Of a stretch of DNA of 64,000 nt, positions 17,183 through 26,397 are shown one piece after another (the stretch's first letter is position 1; each line of letters begins with the position of its first letter). The stretch covers positions 1 through 64,000 of the forward strand of contig NZ_JAGETY010000020.1 of NCBI RefSeq assembly GCF_017571525.1, given 5' to 3'. The translations under genes were made by a program, and so were the position numbers. This DNA comes from Hymenobacter sp. BT559. Lineage in GTDB: Bacteria; Bacteroidota; Bacteroidia; Cytophagales; Hymenobacteraceae. Under the pieces are notes generated by a model. That model was not told where the DNA came from and searched no databases. It saw only the letters and a list, made by a program, of their open reading frames with translations.

Positions 17183-17500
17183 CTACAGGTGCTGCCGGCC
17201 AAACACGACGATGCTGTCCACCACCGGCAGGGCCTGCTGGCCGCTCTCCGTCAGCCAGTACTCCACGCGGGGCGGAATCTCGGGGTAGGCGTGCTTGGCC
17301 ACCAACCCCACCGCCACCAGCTCCTTGAGCTCGTGGATGAGCATCTTCTCGCTGATGTCGGGCAGCCGGCGCAGCAGCTCGCCGTAGCGCAGGCGGCCGT
17401 CGCGCAGGCTTTGCAGCAGCAGCACTTTCCACTTGCTGCCAATCAGGGTCATGGCTTTGCGCACGGGGCAATTCGGGAAATCTTTTTGGCCGGGAGTCAT
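17183..17500 (-). CDS. HxlR-family transcriptional regulator
   Basis: Winged-helix regulator of the HxlR type, about 105 residues from the ATG at 17500 (MTPGQKDFPNCPVRKAMTLI). The family marks are the CPVRKAMTLIGSKWKVLLLQ segment with its N-terminal cysteine, which in several members senses electrophiles or oxidants, and RYGELLRRLPDISEKMLIHE. A longer in-frame start at 17605 would run through the promoter region and is unlikely. It is divergent from the esterase gene at 17674, which is its most likely target. Confidence 0.88.
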   Translation of the reverse strand: MTPGQKDFPNCPVRKAMTLIGSKWKVLLLQSLRDGRLRYGELLRRLPDISEKMLIHELKELVAVGLVAKHAYPEIPPRVEYWLTESGQQALPVVDSIVVFGRQHL

Positions 17501-17539
17501 AATTTTTTTACGCTGACTATCAATTTTTCTTACCTGGGG

Positions 17540-17567
17540 GGTAGGTACCCTACGCAAAGGTAGGTAC
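17540..17567. promoter_or_regulatory. Operator/promoter between hxlR and the esterase gene
   Basis: GGTAGGTAC is repeated at 17540-17548 and 17559-17567, 19 bp apart. On the minus strand TACCTTTG (17555-17562) matches the Bacteroidota -7 box and would start transcription about 47 bp before hxlR. Repeats that overlap the box suggest autorepression and control of the divergent gene; inferred. Confidence 0.5.
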
Positions 17568-17673
17568 TTGACAAAAGTAAAGTAATACGGGACTTTTGCA
17601 GCCATCCTTCACTTACGCCGCTTGCCAAAGCTGCCTGTACAGCTCCTCCCGGCGATTTAACAACTTCCTTAGT

Positions 17674-18606
17674 ATGACTGCTAACCATCCCGAAGCCGTT
17701 ATCCGGCATTCCATCACGGCTGCCGACCAGGCGGCTATTACTGCCATGCGGCTGGCCACCGCGCCCATGAAAGGAAAAATCAACGGCCCGGCGGCCCGCC
17801 TGCCCTTTGCCGACATCATGCGGCACACGCCCGCCGCGCCCGGCGTCACCTACGAGGAGGCCCGGGTGGGCGGCGTGGCGGGCTGGTGGTGCCGGCCCGA
17901 AGCCAGCGCGCCTACGGACAGCGTCGTGCTGTTTTTGCACGGCGGTGGCTACGTGCTGGGCTCAGCCGAGGCGCACCGCAACTTCGTGAGCCAGCTGGTG
18001 GCCCGCGTCGGGGTCGACTTCTTTGTGCCCGACTACCGCCTGGCCCCCGAACACCCGTTTCCGGCCGCCATTGAGGACGTCCTGGCCGCCTACCGGGGCC
18101 TGGGGGCCTTGGGTAAGCGCCGGATTGCGCTGGCCGGCGATTCGGCCGGTGGCGGCTTGGCGCTGGTGACTGCGGCCCTGGCTACTGACGAAGCGGCGGC
18201 CGTGCGGCCGTGCGCCGCCCTGGTCTTTTCACCCTGGACCGATCTGACCCTGGCCTCGGCCAGCTTTCAGACCCGGGCCGAGGCCGACCCCATTTTTACC
18301 AAGGATGCCCTGGGCTCCCTGGCCCGGCATTACCTGCAAGGTTACGATGGGCACGACGCCCGGGTATCGCCTGTATACGGCAAGCTGGCGGGCCTGCCGC
18401 CCGTGCAGGTGCACGTCGGCGACGCCGAAGTGCTGCTCGACGACTCGGTTCGCTACGTGGCCCTGGCCCAAGCGGCTGGGGTGCCCGCCGAGCTGCACGA
18501 GTGGGAAGGCCTACCCCACGTGTTTGCCTCCAACCTCGACGGTTTTCAGGCCGCCAGTAAGGCCTTGGATTTAGGCGGGGCCTTTCTGGCCGCGCAGCTG
18601 GCCTAG
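17674..18606 (+). CDS. Alpha/beta hydrolase, hormone-sensitive-lipase-type esterase
   Basis: A 310-residue carboxylesterase of family IV (HSL-like) from the ATG at 17674. The oxyanion-hole motif HGGG is at 89-92, and the nucleophile Ser157 lies in GDSAGG (155-160). The acid is probably the Asp in VHVGDAEVLLDDS, and the base the His in GLPHVFAS near the C-terminus. No signal peptide, so cytoplasmic. Divergent from an HxlR regulator, which suggests induction by a toxic ester or related compound. Confidence 0.9.
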   Translation: MTANHPEAVIRHSITAADQAAITAMRLATAPMKGKINGPAARLPFADIMRHTPAAPGVTYEEARVGGVAGWWCRPEASAPTDSVVLFLHGGGYVLGSAEAHRNFVSQLVARVGVDFFVPDYRLAPEHPFPAAIEDVLAAYRGLGALGKRRIALAGDSAGGGLALVTAALATDEAAAVRPCAALVFSPWTDLTLASASFQTRAEADPIFTKDALGSLARHYLQGYDGHDARVSPVYGKLAGLPPVQVHVGDAEVLLDDSVRYVALAQAAGVPAELHEWEGLPHVFASNLDGFQAASKALDLGGAFLAAQLA

Positions 18607-18620
18607 TTCGCCCGGGCACC

Positions 18621-18657
18621 TTCCCACGGGGCGAGCACCCGGCTCGCCCCGTGGGAA
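18621..18657 (+). terminator. Terminator after the esterase gene
   Basis: Perfect 16-bp stem, TTCCCACGGGGCGAGC at 18621-18636 with GCTCGCCCCGTGGGAA at 18642-18657, loop of five bases, followed by AAGGAGCTTTT. It begins 14 bases after the stop codon. Confidence 0.75.
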
Positions 18658-18793
18658 AGGAGCTTTTGTCCCGCTGCACCAGCGTGCCCAGGGCAGCCGA
18701 ACCAGAAGAACTTAAATCATCACCAATTATCCGGGCTTAAAAACCGGAGCTTTGCACCCGGAAAATAGTAGCCCGACAGCAGCAGGAAGCGCC

Positions 18794-19222
18794 ATGGAAA
18801 TCCCTAAGAAATACCGGAGCCGGCAGGCCGAAATCACCGAGTCGTTTCTGCGCGTCATGCATGCACACATGGACGACTTCATGGCCGGTCGGGCCCCGGA
18901 AATGCTGCATCTGAAGGACCTGGCCGGGGTCCTATGCCTGCACCCGGTGCACGTGAGTACCATCGTTAAGCTACACACCGGCTTTCACCCGTGTCATTTT
19001 TACGAGCTGCGGATTGCCGAGGAAGCCAAGGCCCTCCTCGCTGACGCTTCATTGGCCGTGGGGGAGGTAGCAGGCCGCCTGACGTACGACACATCCAACT
19101 TCACCAAGTTTTTTAAGCTGTACGTGGGCATGACGCCCACTGCGTACCGCCGGAGCTTAAGCCTCTCCGCGCCGGCGCTGCTGCCCGCCCATGGCAAGCC
19201 ACAGCTGCGCCTGGCAGCCTGA
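18794..19222 (+). CDS. AraC-family HTH regulator (DNA-binding domain only)
   Basis: A 142-residue protein from the ATG at 18794 (MEIPKKYRSRQ). It consists almost entirely of the double helix-turn-helix of AraC proteins: LKDLAGVLCLHPVHVSTIVK for the first and GEVAGRLTYDTSNFTKFFKL for the second, ending with the usual VGMTPTAYRRS. No sensor domain is present, as in other short AraC regulators of Bacteroidota. It is separated from the esterase gene by a terminator, so it has its own promoter. The target is unknown. Confidence 0.85.
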   Translation: MEIPKKYRSRQAEITESFLRVMHAHMDDFMAGRAPEMLHLKDLAGVLCLHPVHVSTIVKLHTGFHPCHFYELRIAEEAKALLADASLAVGEVAGRLTYDTSNFTKFFKLYVGMTPTAYRRSLSLSAPALLPAHGKPQLRLAA

Positions 19223-19467
19223 GGGTGGCAGGCGGAAGCCTCGGAACGGGCCCCCGCGAGCTTACCCGGTGCCGCCCGCACCGGCACCGCGGGTAGTGCT
19301 GAAACGCCAGGCAAGCCGACGGCGACAGGAGCTACGAAGCCCGCTGGCCCTAGGCTTTGCTGAGCCGGAGAAGTCGTGATACAAGGTAATTATCTGCCTA
19401 GTCAGCGAACAGGGTCAGACACGCTACTTCAGCGGCGCGCACATCCTAAACGAACAGTACCTTAAAA

Positions 19468-21504
19468 ATGAAGCCCTTGCAGCGGCCCTCTTTCGTGCGA
19501 AATATCTGTTGGGCCGGACTGGCAGCAGGTCCGATGCTGCTGGTGTTACCGGTCGCCCAGGCGCAGCCGGGCCTGCCAGCGGTCAGCCCGCCGCCATACA
19601 ACGCCCGCGCGCTGTTCGACCCCTCCTACCTACGCCAAGCTCCGCCAGCCACGCGTACGGCCGGTGGCCAGCCGGGCGCGACGTACTGGCAAAACACCGC
19701 CGATTACCAGCTAGCGGCCCGCCTCGACGAAAAAGCGGCCCGCCTGACCGCTACCGCGACGATTACCTACACCAACAACAGTCCCGACGCCCTATCCTTC
19801 GTCTGGCTCCAGCTCGACCAGAACCTCTTTCGGGCCGACTCCCGGGGGGCTGCCACAACCCCGGTAGCGGGCGCCCGCCACGGGAACCCGGACCCCGGCT
19901 TTGCCGGGGGCGACTCGCTGCAAGCCGTTTCCATCGAGCTGCATGGTCAGAAAGTGAAAGCGCAATACCGCGTGACCGATACGCGCCTGCAAATCATCCT
20001 GCCCGAGCCCCTGCGGCCCCACGGCGATAGGCTCCGCATTCACCTGGCCTATCGTTTCAATATCCCCATGAACGGCTCCGACCGGATGGGCCGCCTTAAC
20101 ACGCCGAACGGGGAAATCTTCGAGCTGGCGCAGTGGTACCCGCGCATGGCGGTCTACGACGACGTGGAGGGCTGGAACACGCTGCCCTACCTCACGGCTG
20201 AGTTTTACCTTGACTACGGCAACTTCGACTACACCCTTAACGTGCCGGCCAGCTACCTGGTGGGCGGCTCGGGCGAGCTGGTAAACCCCGCCGAAGTGCT
20301 CACGGCTACCCAGCAGCAGCGCCTGGCTCAGGCCGCGGCATCAGACCAGACGGTGCTGGTGCGCAGCCCCGCCGAAGTAACGCAGCCGGGCGCACGCCCC
20401 GGCGGTAAAGACGGCCGCCTTACCTGGCACTTCAAGTGCAAGCGGGCGCGCGACGTAGCCTGGGCGGCCTCGGCGGCCTTTGTCTGGGATGCGGCCAAGC
20501 TCAACCTGCCCAGTGGGCGTAAGGCATTGGCTATGTCGCTTTACCCGGTCGAGGCAGCGACGGATTCGGCCTGGAATCGCAGTACGCAGTACGTAAAGAA
20601 GAGCATTGAATTCAACTCGCGGCAGTGGGCCGAATACAACTTGCCGGTCGCCACCAACGTAGCCGGCCGGGCCAGCGCCATGGAGTACCCCGGCCTCATG
20701 TTTTGCCGCGCGGACCTCCATAAAATCTACCTTTGGAACGACGTGAGCCACGAGTTCAGCCACAGTATTTTTCCGATGCTGGTGGGCTCCAATGAGCGTA
20801 AGTACGCGTGGATGGACGAGGGATTCACATTTTTCGTCACAATGCTGCTGACCCAGGACTTCAACCACGGTCAGTATTACAAATACATCTACGACCCGGC
20901 CAGCGTTGCAGGCAGTTTGGTACAGGAGCTGTGCGCCCCCGGCACGGCCCCGCCCTATACCGTGCCCGATGCCCTTGACCACCGCAACCTGGGCTTCGCG
21001 GCTTACAACAAAGTAGGCTATGGCCTCTACTTGCTGCGCCAGGAAATCCTGGGTCCCGCGCGCTTTGATTTTGCTTTTCGCACCTACATCCGGCGCTGGG
21101 CCTACCAGCACCCCACGCCCCTGGACTTCTTTCGCACGATGAACAACGCGGCGGGCGAGGACCTGACCTGGTTCTGGCACGAGTGGTTCTACGAAAACTG
21201 GCTGCTCGACCAGGCCGTGACCTCAGTGGCCTACGTAAAGCAGGACCCAGCCCAGGGCGCGCTCGTCACCATCGAAAACAAAGGCCAGGCCGCCCTGCCC
21301 GTAACGGCTGAGCTTACGGAGGCTAGCGGCAGGAAGCGCAACGTGCGCCTGCCCGTCGAAATCTGGCAGAGCGGCAGCACCTGGACGTTTCGGGTCTCTA
21401 CCACCACCCCGCTAACCGCCGTGGTGCTGGACCCGGCCGGCATCCTGCCCGACGTGAACCGCGCCAATAACAGCTGGCAGCCGCTGCAGACCCTCGCCCC
21501 GTAA
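19468..21504 (+). CDS. M1-family metallopeptidase, secreted
   Basis: A 678-residue gluzincin with an N-terminal signal sequence (hydrophobic stretch to about residue 32, ending AQAQ). The zinc site is HEFSH at 428-432 with the third ligand Glu451 in WMDEGFTFF, spaced as in family M1. The N-terminal beta-saddle is visible (YTNNSPDALSFVWLQLDQNL). The exopeptidase GAMEN loop has a near match at AMEYPG. It probably cleaves peptides in the periplasm. The M61-like lipoprotein gene follows after about 80 bp in the same direction, giving a likely peptidase pair. Confidence 0.9.
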   Translation: MKPLQRPSFVRNICWAGLAAGPMLLVLPVAQAQPGLPAVSPPPYNARALFDPSYLRQAPPATRTAGGQPGATYWQNTADYQLAARLDEKAARLTATATITYTNNSPDALSFVWLQLDQNLFRADSRGAATTPVAGARHGNPDPGFAGGDSLQAVSIELHGQKVKAQYRVTDTRLQIILPEPLRPHGDRLRIHLAYRFNIPMNGSDRMGRLNTPNGEIFELAQWYPRMAVYDDVEGWNTLPYLTAEFYLDYGNFDYTLNVPASYLVGGSGELVNPAEVLTATQQQRLAQAAASDQTVLVRSPAEVTQPGARPGGKDGRLTWHFKCKRARDVAWAASAAFVWDAAKLNLPSGRKALAMSLYPVEAATDSAWNRSTQYVKKSIEFNSRQWAEYNLPVATNVAGRASAMEYPGLMFCRADLHKIYLWNDVSHEFSHSIFPMLVGSNERKYAWMDEGFTFFVTMLLTQDFNHGQYYKYIYDPASVAGSLVQELCAPGTAPPYTVPDALDHRNLGFAAYNKVGYGLYLLRQEILGPARFDFAFRTYIRRWAYQHPTPLDFFRTMNNAAGEDLTWFWHEWFYENWLLDQAVTSVAYVKQDPAQGALVTIENKGQAALPVTAELTEASGRKRNVRLPVEIWQSGSTWTFRVSTTTPLTAVVLDPAGILPDVNRANNSWQPLQTLAP

Positions 21505-21583
21505 GCGCGGCGCGTTGGAGCGGACAAGTGCCCCGGCAACACCTGACTACCTTACTATTGCCAACCTGCTAAGCCAGTACTAC

Positions 21584-23149
21584 ATGAGAAGAGCGAGCAT
21601 CGCCCTGCTGCTGGGCCTGGTGGCCTGTAAAATCGCCTCTCCGCTTTCCCCGGGGCCGGGAGCAACGGGCAGTTACCGCTACGAGGTAGACCTGCGCTAC
21701 CTGGACCAGCAGCGGCTCCGGGTGCGCGTGACCGTTCCCTCCGTGCAGGCCGGGCCGGCAGTCTTCGTCATTCCCAAAGTAGTGCCCGGCATTTACGGGG
21801 TGCAGAACTTCGGGCAGTACGTGCGGGACGTGGTGGCCTTTGACCGACAGAACCGGCCGCTGACGGTGGTACGGCAGGATACCAACACCTGGACGATTGC
21901 CGAGACCCGCCGGCTGCACCACCTCACCTACTCCGTCGCCCCAACCTGGGCGGAATTTCGCACGGGCAAAGGCCAGCGGCCGGTATTTTACCGCTCGGCG
22001 GGCAGCTCCTACCACCCGGACAGTGCGTTCGTGCTCAACTACAACACCTTTGTGGGCTACCTCGAAGGCCAGCCGGCCCGCTCCTACCAGGTGCGATTCA
22101 CCAAGCCCCTGGGCTTGTACGGGGCTTCCTACCTGACGCCCGAGGCGCTTAACGACACCATCGACCGGGTGCGGGCCCCCACCTACCGCGAATTAGTAGA
22201 CGCCCCCGTGCTCTACGCCCGCCCCGATACGGCCTGGCTGCGGCTGGGCAAAACCCGGGTGCTGGTAGCGCTCTACGCCGGAGTCCATCAACCGCCCTAC
22301 GCGCCGGCGGTGGCCCGCTCGCTGCGCACCATGCTCGAAGCCCAGCAGGCATACCTGGGCGGCACGCTGCCGGTAGAAAAGTATGCGTTTCTCCTCTACC
22401 ACCGGACGCAGGGCGCGGCCGACCGCTCGGTCAGTGACGGGCTGGAGCACAGTCATTCCACGCTGTGCCTGCTGGAATCGCCCGGCGTAGGGGACCTAAA
22501 CGAGTTTGTGCGCGGCATCGCCGCCCATGAGTTCTTTCACACGGTTACGCCGCTCCACATGCACTCCGAGGAAATTGAGCATTACGACTTTCGCCACCCG
22601 GCCTTCTCCGAGCACCTGTGGCTCTACGAAGGCCTGACCGAGTACGAAACCATTCACATGCCCATCCGCGAAAAGCTCGAAACGCTGCCAGAATTTATAA
22701 AGGTGCTGGAAGCGAAAGCCCAGGCTATGAGCAAGTTTAACGATACGCTGGCCCTCACGCGGCTGAGCCGGCAGGTTGCGACCCGTCAGGACCAGTTCTT
22801 TAACTTCTACCTCAAAGGCGCCTTGTTCAACCTCTGCCTCGACATTCGACTGCGCGAGCTCTCGGGGGGCAGGCTGGGCACCCAGGAGCTGACCCAGCAC
22901 CTGCTGCACCGCTACGGGCCCCACCAGCCCTTCCGGGATACGCAGCTGTTCGACGTGCTGACGCAGCTCACCTACCCCAGCATGCGGGCCTTCTTCCGCG
23001 ACTACCTGGAGGATGGCCGGTCGCTGCCGCTCCGCGAAACCCTGGCCAAAGTCGGCCTGGAATACGACCCGGCGACCCACACCATCCGGCTAACCGCCCA
23101 CCCGACTCCGGCCCAGCTGGCCTTGCGCCAGGCCTGGATTGGGCAGTAA
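21584..23149 (+). CDS. M61-like metallopeptidase lipoprotein
   Basis: A 521-residue protein from the ATG at 21584. The first 15 residues (MRRASIALLLGLVAC) form a lipoprotein signal with Cys15 as the likely acylated residue. The zinc motif HEFFH is at 315-319, with a downstream glutamate in LYEGLTEYE, as in glycyl aminopeptidases of family M61; the PDZ domain typical of longer members is not evident. Likely an envelope-anchored peptidase working with the preceding M1 enzyme. A start at 21515 would place a non-signal stretch before the lipobox and is rejected. Confidence 0.85.
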   Translation: MRRASIALLLGLVACKIASPLSPGPGATGSYRYEVDLRYLDQQRLRVRVTVPSVQAGPAVFVIPKVVPGIYGVQNFGQYVRDVVAFDRQNRPLTVVRQDTNTWTIAETRRLHHLTYSVAPTWAEFRTGKGQRPVFYRSAGSSYHPDSAFVLNYNTFVGYLEGQPARSYQVRFTKPLGLYGASYLTPEALNDTIDRVRAPTYRELVDAPVLYARPDTAWLRLGKTRVLVALYAGVHQPPYAPAVARSLRTMLEAQQAYLGGTLPVEKYAFLLYHRTQGAADRSVSDGLEHSHSTLCLLESPGVGDLNEFVRGIAAHEFFHTVTPLHMHSEEIEHYDFRHPAFSEHLWLYEGLTEYETIHMPIREKLETLPEFIKVLEAKAQAMSKFNDTLALTRLSRQVATRQDQFFNFYLKGALFNLCLDIRLRELSGGRLGTQELTQHLLHRYGPHQPFRDTQLFDVLTQLTYPSMRAFFRDYLEDGRSLPLRETLAKVGLEYDPATHTIRLTAHPTPAQLALRQAWIGQ

Positions 23150-23335
23150 GTCGCTCTTCCCTACCACCGTTTCCCGGGCCCGCTCCCGGGGCGGACAATT
23201 CCCAATCGCCCAACCCACCCGCAACGCCGCGGGCCGAGGGCTCACGCGAGCGGCTTACCCGGGATCGCTTCCTGCTCAGTGGCGGGCAGCTACCGCGTAG
23301 CCTCGCAAGCTGGCAGGCTCTTTCTTAAATGTAAT

Positions 23336-24578
23336 ATGCTTGAGAATCAGATAACCAGGCGCGAGGCCGTAAAGCAAAGTGGCCTGCTCTTCGCCGGCGT
23401 CCTCACGCTTACCCCCCTTCTCAGCCCTGCAAGTATGCCCGCTTCCCGTGACCCATCCGCCCCGGTCCTGCCGTTCGTGGCGCACGCCCCCGACGCCATC
23501 CTGCGTAACCTCAAAGCCCGCCTCGCCCACACGCGCTGGCCCGCCGCGCTGGCCGGGACGGGCTGGAAGTACGGCACCAACCGGGAGTTTTTGCAGGAGC
23601 TCGTGGCTTACTGGGCCCGTGACTTCGACTGGCGCCGGGTAGAAGCGGAGAGCAACGCCTACCCCAACTTTACGACGAAAATTGAAGGCCTCCGCATCCA
23701 TTTCGTGCATGTGAAAGGCCAGGGTGCCGCTGCTGCTCACCCACGGCTGGGCCGGCTCCTTTTTGGAGCTGCTCCAGCTTATTCCCCTGCTCACGGCGGC
23801 CGGACCGGTTTCCTTCGACGTGGTGATTCCTTCCCTGGTAGGGTTTGGCTATTCGGCGGCGAGCCCGGCCCCGGGCTGCACCTCGGCGGTAGTGGCAGAG
23901 TTGTGGCACCAGTTGATGCAGCGGCTGGGCTACCCGCGCTACGGGGCCCAGGGCGGGGATGTGGGGGCGGGCGTCAGCATCTGGCTTGCGCTCAAGTACC
24001 CGGCCAGCGTCATCGGGCTGCACCTCAACTTTATTTCCGGCTCTTATCAACCCTCCCTGCCGCCCGGCGAAGAGCTAACCCCGGAGGTGCGAGCCTTTCA
24101 GCAGACCGTGGCGGACTGGTCGGCCCGCGAGGGTGCGTACGGGGCCCTGCACGGCACCAAGCCCCTGACGGCCACCTACGGGCTGAACGACTCGCCCGTG
24201 GGGCTGTGCGCCTGGATAGTCGAAAAATTCTACTCCTGGAGTGATAGGCGCCCCGACGGCCGCCTGCCATTCACGAAGGACGAGCTGCTGGCCAACGTGA
24301 CCCTTTACTGGATTACGCAAACCATTTATTCGTCCATGGCCATCTACAAGGAAAATGGCCGGCAGCCGCTGGTTTTCGGCAAGGACGACTACGTGCGGGT
24401 GCCGGTCGCGTTTGCTAAGTTCCCGAAAGAGCTGCCAACCCCGCCGCGGGCCTACGTGGAGAAGGGATTCAATGTGCAGCGCTGGACGCTGATGCCCGCC
24501 GGCGGCCACTTCGCCGCCCTGGAACAGCCCGAGCTGCTGGCCGCCGATATCAAGGCTTTTTTTGCGACGCTCCTTTAA
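23336..24578 (+). pseudogene. Epoxide hydrolase, disrupted by a frameshift
   Basis: The N-terminal part (signal-like ITRREAVKQSGLLFAGVL, then the EHN-type PFVAHAPDAILRNLKARLAH) reads from the ATG at 23336. The alpha/beta-hydrolase part (LLLTHGWAGSFLELLQLIPL onward) reads in another frame from about 23724. The junction near 23720, between VKGQG and VPLLLTHGW, is also shorter than in intact relatives by a few residues, so a small deletion is more likely than a single-base error. The nucleophile Asp (GGDVG) and the final His (GGHFAALEQPE) are intact. A separate GTG start at 23724 could express only the catalytic domain. Confidence 0.8.
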
Positions 24579-24808
24579 GGTGACCCCGAGGTGTCACCAG
24601 CCTGCTTGGCAGGAATAGTCGCTGCGGCAGGCAGCAAGCGGGGCTGGGTGCCTGGCACTGGCGGGGAGGGGTTAGCAGTAGCTTCGTCAAATACTTAAAA
24701 ACCAACCAAAACCCCTTAAAACCTCACCACAGCCGCCCTGGTGGGGGGCGGACCTTTGTCCGGCTGAATAAAAGGAAAAAGTCAGCCATCACCCCCCCAG
24801 TTACTAAC

Positions 24809-25264
24809 ATGACGACACCCACTGAATTGCCCGAACCAGCTACTGCCCTGACGAGCCAGGAACGACAGGCCATCGAATTATTTTACGGCGCCTGGAAGCG
24901 CCAGCAGCCCGAATTGCTGGACGAGGTGTGCGCCCCCGACTGGCAGGATATTCCCCTGGGCCCGGGGCAGGTACCGGGTCCCGAGGGACTAAAGAACATC
25001 CTTCGCCAGTTCGTCAGCCTACTGCCCGACGTGGAAATCAACATCCACGAAATCTTCGGCACCCACGAGCGGGCCGGCGTACGGGCCGAAATCGCCTTCA
25101 CGCACCAGCACGACATCATGGGTATCCCGGCCTCAGGCCGGCGCGTTGCTATCGCCCTGCACGAGTTCCACTACCTCAAAGACGGGAAGCTGACCCATAC
25201 CTGGCACCTCGAAGACTGGTACAGCCTGCTCCAGCAAAGCAGCGCGGCGCTGGTCCAAGGCTGA
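24809..25264 (+). CDS. SnoaL-like ester cyclase family protein
   Basis: A 151-residue protein of the NTF2-like fold (LTSQERQAIELFYGAWKRQQ at the start, then PDWQDIPLGPG and AGVRAEIAFTHQHDIMGIPA). Members include polyketide cyclases and many of unknown substrate. It begins a short co-directional run with an SDR reductase (31-base gap) and a DUF3861 protein, likely one operon closed by the terminator at 26299. Cytoplasmic. The function is not predictable beyond the fold. Confidence 0.8.
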   Translation: MTTPTELPEPATALTSQERQAIELFYGAWKRQQPELLDEVCAPDWQDIPLGPGQVPGPEGLKNILRQFVSLLPDVEINIHEIFGTHERAGVRAEIAFTHQHDIMGIPASGRRVAIALHEFHYLKDGKLTHTWHLEDWYSLLQQSSAALVQG

Positions 25265-25295
25265 GCAAACCCTCTTTTTACCGCAAGCAAGTATC

Positions 25296-25970
25296 ATGAC
25301 TGTACCATTTAAAACTGCCGTGGTCACCGGCATCAGCAGCGGCATCGGCCAGGCCCTAACCCAGAAGCTCCTGGTCGAAGGCTACCAGGTCATCGGCACT
25401 ACCCGGTCGGGTACGGTGCCCGGCCTGGCCCACCCCCGGCTCCACGTCATTGCCCTGGAAGCAACTGACGAAGCTAGCATCGCGCAGGCTGTTGCCCGCA
25501 TTGCCACGCTCACCAAGGGCGTGGACCTGTTGGTAAACAACGCCGGCGCGGCCCCCGACGTGTTTGCAATCACGCCCGAGCGCACTGCCTTCACCCAAAC
25601 CCTGGCCACCAACATCACGGGCCCCGTGTTCTTCACCGAGCCCCTGCTGCCGCAGCTCAACGAGGGGGCACAGGTCGTCTTCATCTCCAGCAACATGGGG
25701 CTGCCCCGCAACGCGGCACCCAACGGGCCGGGATACCGCCTCTCCAAAGCCGCCATCAACATGTACGCGGCCATGCTGGCCACACGCCTGGCCGAGCGCC
25801 GCATTCAGGTGATGCCCATGCATCCCGGCTGGGTGCAAACCAAGCTGGGCGGCGACCAGGCCCCGCTGACGCCGGCGCAGGCCGCCGAGGGCATCTACCA
25901 GGGCCTCGTGACGAATCCCGGCAGCGGCCTGTTCTGGAACGCTGCTGCTGGGGCCGCCGAAGCGTTTTAA
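25296..25970 (+). CDS. Short-chain dehydrogenase/reductase
   Basis: Classical SDR, 224 residues. The cofactor motif TGISSGIG lies at the N-terminus, NNAG in the middle, and the catalytic Ser-Tyr-Lys as SSNMG followed by YRLSK. The Thr-Arg after the second beta-strand (IGTTRSG) suggests NADPH preference. It reads in one operon with the SnoaL-like gene before it and the DUF3861 gene 21 bases after it. The substrate is unknown. Confidence 0.9.
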   Translation: MTVPFKTAVVTGISSGIGQALTQKLLVEGYQVIGTTRSGTVPGLAHPRLHVIALEATDEASIAQAVARIATLTKGVDLLVNNAGAAPDVFAITPERTAFTQTLATNITGPVFFTEPLLPQLNEGAQVVFISSNMGLPRNAAPNGPGYRLSKAAINMYAAMLATRLAERRIQVMPMHPGWVQTKLGGDQAPLTPAQAAEGIYQGLVTNPGSGLFWNAAAGAAEAF

Positions 25971-25991
25971 GCGCTCTTACCCCCTAACGCT

Positions 25992-26282
25992 ATGGCAAAA
26001 CGTGCCAACCGGTACCGGGTGACGGTCGAGCTGCTCACGCTGGCCAGCGGGCTGGCAGCCACCGCCAGCCCGCTGCAGCTGGAGGTGGACAACCACGATG
26101 AAATCCTCGGCATTGTGCGCCGCCTGCAGGAAAAAAACCCGTTTAACGATCCGCAGCAGGCTGCCGCCTTGGCCGTCGGGCTGAAGCTGTTCAGCGAGGT
26201 AATGTTGCAAAACCGCCGCCACCCCGTGTTTGAAGAGTTGCTGCCCGCCTTTTGGGTATTCATGGAAAAGCTGAAAAAATAG
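25992..26282 (+). CDS. DUF3861-family protein
   Basis: A 96-residue protein beginning MAKRANRYRVTVELL, with LQLEVDNHDEILGIVRRLQE and a C-terminal FEELLPAFWVFMEKLKK. These match my recollection of the DUF3861 family, which has no known function. No membrane segment. Last gene of the SnoaL-SDR run, with a strong terminator 16 bases after its stop. Confidence 0.75.
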   Translation: MAKRANRYRVTVELLTLASGLAATASPLQLEVDNHDEILGIVRRLQEKNPFNDPQQAAALAVGLKLFSEVMLQNRRHPVFEELLPAFWVFMEKLKK

Positions 26283-26298
26283 CTGCCTTTAGACCCCA

Positions 26299-26351
26299 GA
26301 CCCGGCGAATCCAACCGCCCGCGAGCAGCGGGCGATTGGATTCGCCGGGTC
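26299..26351 (+). terminator. Strong terminator hairpin
   Basis: A long stem starting GACCCGGCGAATCCAA at 26299 and ending TTGGATTCGCCGGGTC at 26351, extended by an inner GCCCGC/GCGGGC stem after a small internal loop. It lacks a clear T-run but is the natural end of the operon before it. Confidence 0.65.
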
Positions 26352-26397
26352 ACTTACCTGCCCACCTCATTAGCCCGAGCACCATACCCCTCTATTC

